DNA of 64,000 bases from Isoetes taiwanensis. Taxonomy: Eukaryota; Streptophyta; Lycopodiopsida; Isoetales; Isoetaceae. Position numbers and translations under genes: made by a program. Positions within the stretch are counted from its first letter, which is position 1, and each line of letters opens with the position of its first letter. The stretch is taken from positions 124,001-188,000 of the forward strand of contig JAJEKV010000126.1 of assembly GCA_021234155.1 (NCBI GenBank). Reading direction: 5' to 3'. Below the pieces are notes generated by a model. The model had not been told where the DNA came from and searched no databases. It worked only from the letters and a program-made list of their open reading frames with translations. This document shows, piece by piece, positions 12,702 to 24,625 of this stretch.

Positions 12702-12799
12702 ATGTTAGGGTATCTAATCAAAATAGTATGTTATTTGCTACACTAAGATTATGTTAGGGTATCTAATCAAAATAGTATGTTGTAGCATACACTAAGATA
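12702..12799. repeat. two-copy tandem duplication (about 49 bp)
   Basis: The phrase TATGTTAGGGTATCTAATCA followed by AAATAGTATGTT occurs twice head to tail, with small differences in the second half of the unit. Confidence 0.85.
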
Positions 12800-12919
12800 T
12801 TGATGGTTTATAAGTGTTCCACCCTTGAGCAAGAAGTAAGGGTATTCAATAATTCTTATCATCAATCTCCTATATTGGAGTAAGTATATAGTGCTCCATA
12901 CTTTTGATTTATGTCCTTC

Positions 12920-13043
12920 ATTTTTTTATTTTTATTTTTATTTTTATTTTTATTTTTTTTTTTATTTTTATTTTTATTTTTATTTTTATTTTTATTTTTA
13001 TTTTTATTTTTATTTTTATTTTTATTTTTATTTTTATTTTTAT
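12920..13043. repeat. (ATTTTT)n hexanucleotide microsatellite
   Basis: About 20 consecutive ATTTTT units with one slightly longer T-run near 12952-12962. It creates artificial Lys-Asn frames on one strand and Phe-Tyr frames on the other. Confidence 0.95.
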
Positions 13044-15111
13044 TGGTTAGAATTACGAAGACCAATCGGCAAAAAAATATTAGTGATAAATTGCATCATT
13101 CTAGTCTTCTCTCATCATACGTGCTTTTGCAAATAATCTTGCAAAACAACTAAACATGGTATTGGGAGATCCATAGTGCCTCGATTATGATATTATGTCA
13201 TGCCGTATAGGCACAATGTGGGTCCGACAACTCCTAGATGCTATGCCATCCCAGTGGAGTGTTCGATATGGATGTAATGCGCCACCATACTCTAGTTCAT
13301 CCATAGTTCCATCGTATTGCTTGGTTGAGACATGATCTTGTTCTTTGCCTCATTGGATCGGTGGAAGTGCAACCCTCAAGCTGTTCTCTCGATCATGCTC
13401 TCTAATCATATTCTGGCAATTGATTTTTGTTTACTAGGCCAGGCACGAAGCAAGCTTAGTTATGTCAGAACTTATTGTAATGGTAAGCTTTACATGTCTG
13501 TTGCATAAGGCCAAAAATTCTTTAGGTAAAAAGAGCAAAGGTGCAAGATATTTTGGCAATCTATTCTTCTATTCCACTTTGAAGGAAATGATATTAATTG
13601 CAACTTAAGATGATTTCAATTAGGGATATTAATTTTGGAGCTCAAATACTTGCTCTTGCACAACCTCAATTTGTTTCTGCATTTCAACATGCGTAGTTGC
13701 TAGTTGCTTCATATGTTTAAGTCGCAATGAATCTCATTGAGGCCATGTTTGAAGCTGAAATTATGGCCCATCCACTTACTACTATGTATGTATATTATAT
13801 ACCGGGTCGCATAAGGTGTTTGGTCTTCATTGCATCATGTACAGGTCCCAAGGTGTTTGGCAATAAAATCTGTTTAATTCTTTCTTTAGTGTTACAAACA
13901 TTAAATGGACTAAGCATAAACAAATTACTCAACCTAAGGTTATAAATCCTCAATTAGGGGATGGTGTCACCGAGGGTTAACCCCAAACCGGTTTAGTGCG
14001 GTGTTGAGGGCAAGGTAGTCCGGCATCCATCGGATGGACCATCATCCATCGATTGGGATCCGGGGAGGATCCGTGAGTGCTCCAATGAACCGAATCGTGA
14101 TTCGCCTTTAGGCTTCCGTGCCCATCGATGTGTTTAAGCGCATTTAAGAATCTGCGGATTTCCAAAGAAAGGGCAGACTTTTTGAAGCAGAAGCTTCGAT
14201 TCTATAGTTTGAGCTTGCTTTGCAGGTACTAGGAAGCATTTTAAAAAGAGCCAAGGGCTCTTGCACTGGTGGGGGAGTCTGGGACTCCGAGGGTTTGAGG
14301 TAGAGTGTTGGATGTGGTATTTGGCAGTAGCAAGGTCTCAAGATCATAACATTTAAATTTCAATCAAGTTGGTGATGCATTATTTTGCAAAATGTCTCTA
14401 GAAAGGATAGTGAGAACAAAATGGGTTTAACCACAAATATGCGCCAAATATGTAGCATATGATGGGACCAACACTATTGATACAACTTTCAATTATGGTG
14501 GGCGCCCTTTCAACATGGTCTAAAATTGGGACCCTTGTTTTTTCTCTTCGTTGCATATTATTTATAGAGATTTTAGTGGTGGGGGCCCTAGTTTTTTCTC
14601 TTCTTTGCATATTCTTTAAAGAGACTTCTAGTGGTCTTGTGTTTCAACCAGATGTTCAATTCCTCATAAGTAAAAAAAACCATCATTTTTTGCATTAAAT
14701 GGGATTGTATACAATGAGTGAACCATATGATTAAATGATGTGCAGCATACGTGGAAAATAGCAGGAATATACATCCTGGTCAGCAATGACACGTAAGGTT
14801 CGGATGTGAGTTGGAGCATACATGTCCTTATCCAAGGGCCAATAGAATTACAACAGAATGTGACAAATACTTTTGCTGGCAGATGAGGTGGCAACATTAG
14901 AATCAATCATAAGGAATCCAAACTAGGAAAGGGTAACAGAAAAACATATATGAAAGGAAAATGAGATGGCACAAGAGAGACCACAGGCAAGAAAGGATAG
15001 GGTGTGGGAGATATTTATTTAGTTTAAATTCCTTCACAAAGGTTAAACTGACAACAAAGGAGATATTAGGAACCCTTTACCACAAAAGACACTTCATTAT
15101 TGCAATTTGCA

Positions 15112-15168
15112 CCACGTGGCAAATAAAGCTCTGTAAGCTATGGTACGCCAGAAGGTGGCCTTATAAAA
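15112..15168 (+). promoter_or_regulatory. G-box and TATA box upstream of the plastid translocase gene
   Basis: A CCACGTGGC G-box (15112-15120) lies about 40 bases before a TATAAAA box (15162-15168). The TATA box is about 50 bases upstream of a splice donor at 15220 that begins a 5'UTR intron (15220-15347, GTTAGC to TTTGCAG). G-boxes bind bZIP/bHLH factors in light, ABA and stress responses, so such regulation is inferred from the motif only. Confidence 0.55.
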
Positions 15169-15493
15169 GAAAGATAATCTTAGCAAGGATTTTGGGTTTG
15201 GGATTTCAGCCCCGCACAGGTTAGCAATCTCTGTTTTTCTGCATTTTACTTGCGGTTTCTTGTCTATTTTATCGGGTCGTTTCTATTCCTGTTTGGGTTT
15301 TGAGGCGAATTTTTTGTTTGCATTGTCTGTGGTTTTGGGTTTTGCAGGTTTTGTCGCTGAATCTGTGTGTTGGCTTCTTATCTGACCTAAATCATGGGAT
15401 TCTAACGCCTGGCCGGAATGGCTGTGAATTCAAGAAGCATGAACAACTAAGTTATTTAGTTCGTGGTAAAGAAGAAACTGTAGTAAAAAGAAA

Positions 15494-18064
15494 ATGCAGA
15501 CCATGCAAGCTTCAACAGTTTCTGGAGCAAACCTTGCCTTTCCAGCAGAGGCTTCTAAAAAATGGGTTCCTGCACCCAATAGTAGAAAATGGGCAATAGC
15601 TCTTGATAAAGCAGTAAATGCACGACCTTCTCCATTGAAAGCACATTATCATGCACCCAACAGCATAGTTGGGGGACTAAGAGAAGGAGCAAGTCTGAGT
15701 AGGAGCTGGTTCTCTAAGCATACAAAGCTTCTTAGGCGAAGAAAGAATCTGCAACCGAGAGCAGAAGCTGCCTCCATTGCTTCTGACAATGGACCCATTG
15801 ATTCTGTACCTGCGGCCGAGCCTAGAAAGATTTTTGGTGTGGAGTTGGTGACAGTGAAGAAAGTTATTCCTCTTGGTCTCATGTTTTTCTGCATTCTTTT
15901 CAACTATACAATTTTGAGAGATACTAAGGATGTGCTTGTTGTTACTGCCAAGGGTAGTAGTGCTGAGATTATTCCCTTTCTCAAAACATGGGTAAATCTT
16001 CCAATGGCGATTGGGTTTATGGTAATATATACCAAACTCTCCAACATGCTTTCAAGGGAGGCACTCTTTTATGCTTGCATACTTCCCTTCATTGCATTCT
16101 TTGGGACCTTCGCATTTGTTCTGTATCCTTTAAGGGATGTCCTTCATCCAACTGCCTTAGCTGACTCATTGCTCAATACGTTAGGTCCAAGGTTTTTGGG
16201 CCCAATTGCAATTTTCCGAAACTGGACATTTGTATTGTTCTATGTCATGGCAGAGCTTTGGGGCAGTGTGGTAGTTTCAGTGCTGTTTTGGGGTTTTAAA
16301 ACCAGGTAAATATACTACCTTTTGTTATTTTGCACGTTGAAAATTAAGGAACATATCTTAAGTGTATGATGAACATGGCAGATAACAACAGTTGATGAAG
16401 CGAAACAGTTCTATCCACTTTTTGGTCTGGGTGCAAATGTTGCTCTGGTGTTCTCAGGAAGAACTGTGAAGTATTTTTCGGAGCTTCGTGGCAAGTTGGG
16501 TCCAGGAGTAGATGGTTGGGCTATGTCATTAAAGGGAATGATGGGAATTGTTGTGATTCTTGGTTTGGTAATTTGTGCAATCTATTGGTGGGTGAACGCA
16601 TTTGTTGTAAATGATCCCAGCCTACCAAAAGTTGAGAAAAGGAAAAGGTACAAAACTGGAAACACAAAGCAAATTATTCCACCTTATTGCTATTTGATGC
16701 CATATTTGTTGATCGAACTCATAACTTTCTTCATCTGTGCAGAAGGAAAAGCCTAAGATGTCCATGGTAGAGAGTGCCAAGTTCTTATTGAGCTCCAGGT
16801 ACATCCGAGATCTTGCAACATTAGTTGTGGCATATGGAATAAGTATCAACCTTGTTGAAGTCACATGGAAATCAAAATTAAAGGCACAGGTAAGGTTCTT
16901 GTTCAACATGTGTTAGATTTTTTGTGTCATTAGTTGATTTTTTTTCAACATGCAGAAATGTGTGAAAATTTTAATACATACTACTTTGACAGTTTCCAAG
17001 TCCAAATGATTATTCTTCTTTTATGGGAGATTTCTCAACATGGACTGGCGTAGTCACATTCAGTATGATGCTTCTCAGCAGGGTTATATTCCGTAAATAT
17101 GGCTGGGGTGTTGCAGCTGCTATCACTCCTACTGTTCTACTCATAACTGGAGTAGCCTTCTTTGCACTTGTACTCTTCAGCGGTCCACTTACCCCATTAT
17201 TTTCAAGTGTGGGAATGACTCCACTATTGGCAGCTGTCTATGTAGGGGCCCTTCAGAATATTTTCAGCAAAAGTGCAAAATATAGTTTATTTGACCCATG
17301 TAAAGAGATGGCATACATTCCTTTAGATGAAGATACCAAGGTATGATAACCTTTTCCTTTATGTAGTTTTTGGGATTCTAAGGTTTTTGAACCCGTTGAA
17401 TAAAATGTTGCATTCCTTGGATTGTGCAGGTCAAAGGAAAAGCTGCAATTGATGTGGTCTGCAATCCCCTAGGGAAGTCAGGAGGTGCACTTATTCAGCA
17501 AGTTCTGATTTTGACTTTTGGTTCACTTGCAACCTCAACTCCTTATCTTGGGGCCATCCTCCTTGTTATTGTATTGGCTTGGTTGAATGCCGCGCGTTCG
17601 CTTGATAAACAATTCACTCCTCTAGTTCAAAAGGACCTTAAGAGCAAGCTCTTGGAGGGGAAGTTGTCTGCAATATCATCCGCCATGGGCGACAAACTCA
17701 AGGCGCCAAGAGAGGTATGAGACTTATGGCTTATAAATGCCTTATCTTTGCTAATTATGAAAACTATCGGGCTTACTTTGAGAACCAGTGAAGTCATTGT
17801 TAGGGGCTGAGTATTAATCCAATATGTGATTGCTTAATTGCAGGTTACTTATCGTTTTGTAAGTGTGTTGAATGAGAAAGGGTTCATTGAAGGGCTATGT
17901 TCCTGTAGCTGATGGAAAAGCTGTTCCAACAAGTGCCCAAATCCAAAGCAGAGTGTCTTCTACTACCCCCTGCTGATTCTAGCCCACAAAAGGATGAAAG
18001 CACTGCAGAAAGTTTACCTGATAAGCCAGACACCCCTGCATCAGAACCTCTCTCCTCTAATTAG
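15494..18064 (+). CDS. NTT: plastid ATP/ADP translocase (NTT type), frame interrupted
   Basis: NTT proteins are 12-span carriers of the plastid inner envelope that import ATP in exchange for ADP and phosphate. Coding exons: 15494-16305, 16382 to 16630 (or 16647), 16743-16889, 16993-17340, 17430-17714, and 17844 onward. The first about 100 residues form a Ser/Arg-rich transit peptide. Family blocks follow: NYTILRDTKDVLVVTAKGSS, GLGANVALVFSGRTVKYFS, DLATLVVAYGISINLVEV, ALQNIFSKSAKYSLFDPCKE and VVCNPLGKSGGALIQQ. Exon 1 ends one base out of phase: the TTTTAAAACCAG end lacks one base compared with the expected GF-x-NQ, and I see no alternative GT/AG pair that repairs it. Single-base shifts also appear in the last exon near 17884 and 17967; correcting them gives an acidic Ser/Pro tail ending with TAG at 18062. 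Either a young pseudogene or base-level sequence errors. The family assignment is very secure; an intact product is not. Confidence 0.85.
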
Positions 18065-18176
18065 CTTCATCTCCAGATGCAATTCATGTATTAATGGGCT
18101 AGGGAATTTAAGTTTATGGGAATTAAAGGTAGGTTGTGAAGATTTGAGTGGTTATAACTTTGAATTGTAAACCATG

Positions 18177-18182
18177 AATAAA
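18177..18182 (+). terminator. candidate polyadenylation signal of the NTT gene
   Basis: An AATAAA hexamer lies about 115 bases after the last in-frame stop of the translocase gene, in AT-rich DNA. The position suits a plant 3'UTR. Confidence 0.45.
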
Positions 18183-18199
18183 AAGGTTGTTAATCTTAG

Positions 18200-19429
18200 A
18201 TGTACGAATTGAGAGAGCATTCAGTATTGAAGTGCAGAATATGAAAATAGGATTCCTTCTACTCAGAGAAAGGAGTAGAATGGTCAAGAGCAAAAAAATG
18301 AAATTAGCAACGAGACACAATTACTAAACATTTAGTTCGAGGAATGGATCAAGGAGGCTAATGCGTTTACAACAATAATTGATAATGCTTTTACAACAAT
18401 TGGTAGTTTTGTCGCTCTCTATTGCTTCAAATAGAGGCTTCAAATAATGGTTGCAAATTAAAGGTAAAAGAATGCCAAACCATTAAGTTTGCCCAATCCT
18501 TTTGGTATTGCGGGAGGGTATTCTCGCAATGGTGGAGACTATGATTCTGGCATTGTATTGTATAAAAAACCATACATATTGCCATGTTTGAGGAGCTTAA
18601 TGTCATTTAGAGGTCATGTTGTTTTTTTGGGTTCTTAGATAACTTATGTTTGGACAGGCTGAGAAGGAAAAAAAAAAAAATTGGAGGCCTTTTTTTAGGG
18701 CGTGGATAAGAAGGATGCTCCCTTCTTTTTTATAAGGGCAATGGAGCAGAGGCGGAGGGCATTTAGGCGGAGAGGGCGGCTTAGGTTGGTGTCGAGAATC
18801 GCGCACATCAAGTTTTTGAAGAGAAAGAAGCCGGGGCTCTAGTGATTTGCAAACTTTTAGATTCTCCTAGATAGGGCCGCCCCTTGTACAAAGAGGTTCT
18901 TTGATGCAAATCGATTCAAAGATTGTCTTCCATTTCATAAGGCCACCATTAAGCCTCTCCTTCCTTGGGCTTTTCTTTATCATATACATCCATATCCTAA
19001 TGCTTCTCCATTTCTAAAGGAGTTGCTTTGCTTGGGACACCGTCCGGTCTCTTTTCATATCAATCATGAGGCGTGTCTTGACTCTCTACTCCATGACAGT
19101 GGATTCATTTGCAGACACTCCTAAGAATGTGCCTCTAAGTATTGTTGTTAGTCCAAAGACACAACGATGATGGATAGCAGATGGTATAAGCATTATTACA
19201 GCTTGGTACGAGTCCGGGCATCTCATGTCATCGAAAGCATTTAGAACAAAATTATTGTTGTATAGTTGGGATAGAGTAATTTGGACTCGTATTGCTGCAT
19301 TGTTGCTACAGGTTCCTGGCCCACAAATTGAAGTAGTTAGGGCGCTTTGTTTCTTCTGTGTATAAATTGCTACTTCATTCTGAAATCTTACCTCTGTCTA
19401 ATAGATGGCATCTTCAAACCCTCAGCCAC
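18200..19429. other. intergenic, no gene seen
   Basis: Contains a poly-A run (18668-18680) and a locally GC-rich segment at 18.7-18.85 kb. The segment 18.9-19.43 kb may be the degraded 5' side of the LINE that follows. No frame with recognisable content. Confidence 0.35.
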
Positions 19430-20068
19430 AATGGAAAAGTGTTTGAACACGGGTATGGGATAAGTTGGTTCATCCTAAAGTGGCAGGTTTGTGGTGGCAA
19501 GTGATTCATAGATGCCTTACTGTCAACATGCTGGTTCATAAAATTGATAATCGGATTTCAGAGCTCTGTCCTTTATGTATATAAACAAAGGATTAAGAGT
19601 ATTGGGCATTGTTTTTTCTTGTGTGAGTGGCTTCGATAGGCATGGTCTTGATTGTTAACCCTCTTTGGCATATCTCGATTTAGCCAGCAAAATCTGCTTG
19701 CTATCTATCCTGATGCATGGCACAAATGGCAGAAACGAGGTTTTCATCTTGCATGTGGCTGGCTTTTATGGTCAATCTGGAAGAGAAGGAGATTGTTTAT
19801 CTTTAAGGGCATGGATACTGCAGATGAGATTCTTCTTCAGTGGACATAAAATAAAATTGTTATGGCTTATAATTGTTCTTCTCTTGATCAAGAGGAGAAA
19901 GTACTAATTTGGCATACTTACCTTCAGATTCAAACTTCTACATAGACAGGTGGTTATGCTCAATTGGATCAGTTTGTCCGCTGGGTTATAATCCTATCTT
20001 TGCATTTTATTTGTTTTAATTTTGATTGGTAAATAAAGTTTGTCATCCTTCAAAAAAAAAGAAAAAAA
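19430..20068 (+). mobile_element. LINE 3' fragment with A-rich tail
   Basis: Frames give VWDKLVHPKVAGLWWQVIH, a degraded CPLC zinc-binding region, and then LACGWLLWSIWKRRRLFIF (19.73-19.81 kb). This is the zf-RVT plus C-terminal end of the same LINE family as at 2.5-2.98 kb. The element ends in an A-rich tract with G interruptions at about 20051-20068, expected of target-primed reverse transcription. It is 5' truncated and interrupted by stops. Confidence 0.72.
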
Positions 20069-20211
20069 GAACATACATTGAATTTTTCTATGTTATGCTG
20101 AAGGCATAGGTCATCATGTAGAAATAGTATGATTATAAGAGCAATCCAAACACGGGGCTCCATATAATGATAGGGGCTAAAACCAGAGTTGCAGGACTAA
20201 GCAGGACTAAA

Positions 20212-20706
20212 TGTGACTGTGACGACCATACAAGTATTTGTATTATACGAGCATTATACTTGTATATGGTCGTCACACGAATGCAAAAGAGTAGTTGCGT
20301 AATCTTCTAGTTAGGAGTCAAGAACTTTTCCAAGTGCGCTACCAATACTTATTGAAGACATTCCCTCACGTCTTCCTCATATGCATGGCTATTCCCAGGA
20401 GGTTCTAGAACATTCTAGAACCTACATGCATGCACGACAATTGGCGTGATCTCATCCATTGGAGTGGCGCGATCCTGATTGTTGGCCTAGATATATAAGG
20501 AGGCATCTCCTTCTTGTCGAACCATTCCGGTTCAACACCAGTCTTGAGTCTTCTAGGCATCTGTCTCGTGTTTCTGCTTGCCTTCGAGCCATTATATTCT
20601 TGATTCCTGTTCATATATCAGATTCTTTGCCGACCTTGGCATATTTCTTCCGTATTTCTTGCGTATTTTCCATGTATTTTCCTTGTTCTCACGTAGGTTC
20701 ATGACA
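20212..20706 (+). mobile_element. 5' LTR of Ty3/gypsy chromovirus
   Basis: The segment begins TGTGAC and ends TTCATGACA, and most of it recurs in reverse orientation at 35828-36288 with high similarity, which defines it as an LTR. It carries a TATATAAGGAGG promoter-like stretch (about 20490). It sits directly before gag. The first about 55 bases form a near-perfect palindrome (arms from 20218 and to 20274) that the second LTR lacks in full. No standard initiator-tRNA primer-binding site follows. Confidence 0.8.
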
Positions 20707-20791
20707 GTTTGAACCGGAATCCCTTTATCGGTTCTTTTTTGCGCCTCGATCCTAAGCATTTGTTTTGTTCCTATTTAGTGATTTTATATCT

Positions 20792-21660
20792 ATGGAGGAG
20801 GTTTCGACTTTATTACAAAGAGGTCCAACGGCTTATTCAAGTATGCCGGCGTTGCCGATTCTGCGGTTGGACAATAAAGAGCTTAAGGAACGCGTGTTGC
20901 TTCACATGAATGCGCTTCTGGCTCTGGATTAAGGCTATCGAGCCTAAGATCGGCTTGCTGCAGAAGTTTGACTACACTCGGTCCAAGCTTCGCGGGTTTT
21001 TTAATCGGATCAGGTTTGTGATCCGGTTCCATCTTCATAGATATCCCACGGCCCAGGAACAAGTTGGGTTGATTGGTTCTCTCCTCCCCAGGGCCAGCTC
21101 TAAGTTGGTTTGCTCCTTTATTGGAGAACAAGATTTTGTCGCTTTCACCGGCAGAGCTCGAGGCATGCTTTGGAGACACCGATCGCCGCAGACAAAGATC
21201 ACAAAACTTTGCAATCTAAAGGCAAGTCTCTCATCCAAATTTTTGAGTATATGCATCGAATGTGTCGTTGGCGTGCGGTGATATCTTGTATGGGATGATG
21301 TTGCATTTTCAAGATTGTTTCCTAAGGGGTTACGTGAGGATGTCAAAGATATGTTGTTGTCTATGGAGGACCCCTCAGACTTTGGAAGAAGCCATCAGAT
21401 TTGCAGTTCGATGTGATAATCGGTTCTTCGAACGTAGGCAAGAGAGACGTAGTCAGGTCTTCCCAACCACACAAGCTCCTATGGCTACGCCTTCCCCGTT
21501 CTCATCTGTAGAATCCAGCAGGCCCGGACCGGCCTATCTTGATTGATCGAGTAGTTCGAGAACCTTTATCTGCTGCCAAGAAGCAGCGTCGGAGAGAGGC
21601 TAATCTTTGCCTCTACTGTGGAGGAGCTGGCCATAATGTGGATGTCCTATTAAGCGATCA
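20792..21660 (+). pseudogene. gag: Ty3/gypsy gag, broken
   Basis: Gag begins MEEVSTLLQRG at 20792 and runs to a stop at 20930-20932. The capsid continues in another frame (from about 20910) with KFDYTRSKLRGFFNRIR and RYPTAQEQVGLIGSLL, typical of chromovirus Gag. A CCHC zinc knuckle, CLYCGGAGH, lies at about 21608-21634; its fourth cysteine is reached only after a one-base frame change (21644-21646). Capsid and nucleocapsid package the element RNA; this copy cannot make intact protein. Confidence 0.78.
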
Positions 21661-21699
21661 AACTGTTCAAGCCCCGTCCGAGTAGTAGGAGTCTCTCGA

Positions 21700-22000
21700 C
21701 GGTTGCCTGACATTCCTTCAACTCCTCCCCGACGAAGGAGTTTTATTCCCTCAGACAATGGCAGTAAAGAATTTTTTATCTCTATTTCATTGGAGTCGGA
21801 GGTTGGGAGGATAGAGATGCTGGCGCAACTTGATTGTGGTGCGAATGCCTGCTTCATGGATAGTATGTTCGCTACTAAGCATGCCATTCCTAGAAGCATG
21901 GTCGAGCATCCTAGCTCTGTCAATGTGATTGATAGGCGCGGAAATCGCCAAAGCAAATACGTAATATACCGCATCTCGAGCTTGTAGCATTTCCTTCAAT
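21700..22000 (+). pseudogene. Ty3/gypsy aspartic protease remnant
   Basis: An open stretch encodes EFFISISLESEVGRIEMLAQ followed by LDCGANACFMD. The position and context match the retropepsin active site, where D-S/T-G-A is expected; here it reads D-C-G-A, so the catalytic triad is altered. It lies between the gag zinc knuckle and the reverse transcriptase. Confidence 0.65.
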
Positions 22001-22659
22001 CTCATCGCTAGCCCACATGCGCCAAGAGGTCTTGGTCCGCCCGGCTTGAGCTACATAACCCACAGCATCGATTGGCGTACTAGATCCTTTCGGTTTGCTA
22101 GTTCGAGCTTTAGTTCCGGTTCATCTACGGTCCGTGCCTACGCACCAATATCTACTTCGGTCCATACAATATTGTGGGTTCGTGATTTGGTCCGCGGCTA
22201 TTCCCTGTTTTTGCTCCACGTCCCGACTGACTCTTGTCTCTACTCCAGTTCATGTCTCGATTCCACCATGTTCTAGATGATGTCCCAGCTCGGTTCTTGT
22301 TCCATTTCTGCTCTAGTTCCCCGCTCCGGTTCTGTTCCAATTGCTCATGCTCTTGTTCCTGCTCTTGCCCCTGTTTTTGTTCCCCATACGTGAGGCTTCT
22401 TAGCGCCCTCAGCTCCATATCTCGAAGATCTCTCTTCACAAGTTTATCGACCGGTAGACAAGATCCCGGTTCGGCATTTACAATCCAAATCCATCCTTCC
22501 GACTAGCTCTGCCGCCCTTCCCGATAAGTACAAGGATTTTAGTGATGTTTTGATAAGGTCAAAGCCGGTAAGCTTAAGCATCGTCCATATGATCGCCCCA
22601 TTGATCTTCAAATGAACAACCCCGCTATTTGGGCCTATCTATGGCTTATCGCCAATGTA

Positions 22660-24035
22660 ATTGAGGCTCATGGACCTATATCGAGGAGAATCTTGCAAGT
22701 GGGTTTATCCGGCATTCTCAGTCACCTGTAGGAGCTGCTATCTTCTTTGTTTCCAAGAAGGATGGTTCTTTGCGGCTGGTTGTAGATTATCGCGCCTCAA
22801 CAAGATCACCGTGCGTAATCCAGTATCATCTCCCTCCGATTCCGAGTTACTTGAGCTGGCTACAAGGTGCAAGATAATTCACAAAAATCGATCTTCGAGG
22901 TGTCTATAATCTTATCCGGACCAGGGAAGGTGATCGCTGGAAGACAGCCTTGCAAACTCGGTATGGTCATTTTGAGTATACTGTCATGCCTTTTGGCCTT
23001 ACCAATGCTCTGACGATCTTTCAACACATGGTTAACGATGTTTTTCGGGAGTTTTTGGATCTCTTTGTTATCATCTATCTAGATGATATTTTGGTTTATT
23101 CGAAGACTTTGGAGGAGCATGAAGAACATGTCAGGAAGATCATTCAGAAGCTACGAGAACATGGACTTTATACCAAGCCGAGAAGTGTCGGTTCGAAAGG
23201 GACAATGTCGAGTTTCTTGGCTATTGCATCATATCTTAGGGTGTTTCCATGGATCTAGAGAAGGTCAGCATAGTTGTTGATTGGGAAACACCTTCCTCAG
23301 TTAAAGATGTACAGTGCTTCTTGGGGTTGCCAATTTTTATCGCCGCTTTATCAAGGACTATTCGGAGATCATTTTGCCTTTGATATGTCTCACCAGAAAG
23401 GATGTTTCCTTTGAGTGGACAATTGAAGCAGAATCAGCATTCGTCACTCAAGCATGCTTTTACAAAGCAAGACTGTTCTTGCACACATGGATCCCCGGCG
23501 TCCCTATATTCTCGAAGCGATGCATCGATTTTGCTCTTGGCGATCTTGTCGCAAGAGGGGATGATCATGAGCTGCACCCGATCGCCTATCATTCTCGAAA
23601 GTTTCAGTCAGAGATCAACTATCCTATTTACGATAAGGAACTTTTGGCAATTGTTGACTCTTTTCAGGAGCGGCGACGTTTTCTTGAAGGTTCTCCTCAT
23701 AAGATGACTGCGTATCTGGACCATCGCAATCTGGAATATTTTCAGTCTGCTCGAGTTCTTAATCGTCGTCAGGCTCGATGGCATACCCAGGTTCTATCCC
23801 GCTTTGATTTCGTCATCAAATTTTCATCTGGCATGCTTCAAGAGAAATCAGATGCTCTTTCTCGCAAATCTATTTCGAACCTAAGGCAGGGGAACCAGCA
23901 TTTGATCAACAATCACAGGTTATTCTAGGACCTGATCGTTTACAGCTTATGGCCATCACTTTGTTCGAGAGGCCTCATGATACATCCTTGTTGGAGTCTG
24001 TTCGAACATCTCTTCCTTCTGATCCATTGACGTAG
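22660..24035 (+). pseudogene. pol: Ty3/gypsy reverse transcriptase and RNase H, broken
   Basis: RT blocks appear in order: [16 protein letters not shown] (about 22745), FTKIDLRG (about 22880), YGHFEYTVMPFGLTNA (22963-23010) and the catalytic YLDDILVYSK (about 23078). The connection GVANFYRRFIKDYSE (23320) and RNase H blocks (PIAYHSRKFQSEINYPIYDKE, LSRFDFVIKFSSGMLQEKSDALSRKS) follow to about 23890. Frames change several times. The element stops near 24035, just after ESVRTSLPSDPLT, in the RNase H-integrase linker; no integrase or 3' LTR follows on this strand. Confidence 0.85.
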
Positions 24036-24479
24036 GATTCCCACCTCACAAAAGGGATCTATGATGGTTGAACAAAGCCGAACTTGAAACGCCATTTTGG
24101 GAACATTTATAAGATAGCATTTGCACCATAAAGTCACGGATGAATTATATCATATCTTGTTTTAATGCTAGATATTGGATGCCAATGCCAGTTATGATTG
24201 CCATTTCTTTTATATTGATGCTCCCTCTTTGTGGAATTAAATTTGTTTTACATATGCCATATGCTTATGAATGCTTGCCATGGCAAAATAGGCTTGCATT
24301 GACACCGAAGATGTTACCATATGCACTAGCATATGCATGACAATGTGCAGTTTACAATAGTTTACATGATTCTTGTATTGCAATATTGAGATTACAGATA
24401 ATGAATATAATGACTACATAAAATGTACTCAATAATTGTTTGCAATGGAAATAATTTGTTTGTCTTGATCTTATTATGC
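24036..24479. other. no gene seen after the retroelement break
   Basis: AT-rich DNA starting at the abrupt end of the chromovirus sequence. No integrase, LTR or open frame with recognisable content. Confidence 0.45.
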
Positions 24480-24625
24480 TTTTTAGTAATTAATATTTAG
24501 GCCCATAAAGTTTACTTATGTTTGCTTTTAGTTAGGGCCCGAAGGGCCCAAATTTTTTAAATATAACAATCACACACAACTACCATTAACATTATTAACA
24601 CAAACCATTGCATTTAACACGGAGA
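24480..24625 (+). repeat. single arm of the fold-back element family
   Basis: About 145 bases match 62028-62170 closely, from TTAGTAATTAATAT through the palindrome GGGCCCGAAGGGCCC (24536-24550) to ACACAAACCATTG. Only one arm is present here; the core and second arm seen at 62 kb are missing, so the copy is truncated. Confidence 0.75.

Larger units (their letters stand above)
11829..14960. other. intergenic, low-complexity DNA
   Basis: No gene is recognised. It contains the tandem duplication at 12.7 kb and the hexanucleotide microsatellite at 12.9 kb, described separately. Frames around 13.97-14.7 kb are short and unrelated to known families. Confidence 0.4.

Noticed and set aside
12862-13136. 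Lys-Asn and Phe-Tyr repeat frames on both strands
   Set aside because: They are translations of the ATTTTT microsatellite and not genes.
15300-15599. 99-codon frame overlapping the NTT start
   Set aside because: It runs through the putative 5'UTR intron and into the NTT transit peptide in another frame, so it is a shadow.
22152-22506. Gln/Glu- and Cys/Ser-rich frames on opposite strands
   Set aside because: They lie in the degenerate protease-RT spacer of the retroelement, and repetitive CTGCTCTTG-like sequence explains them.
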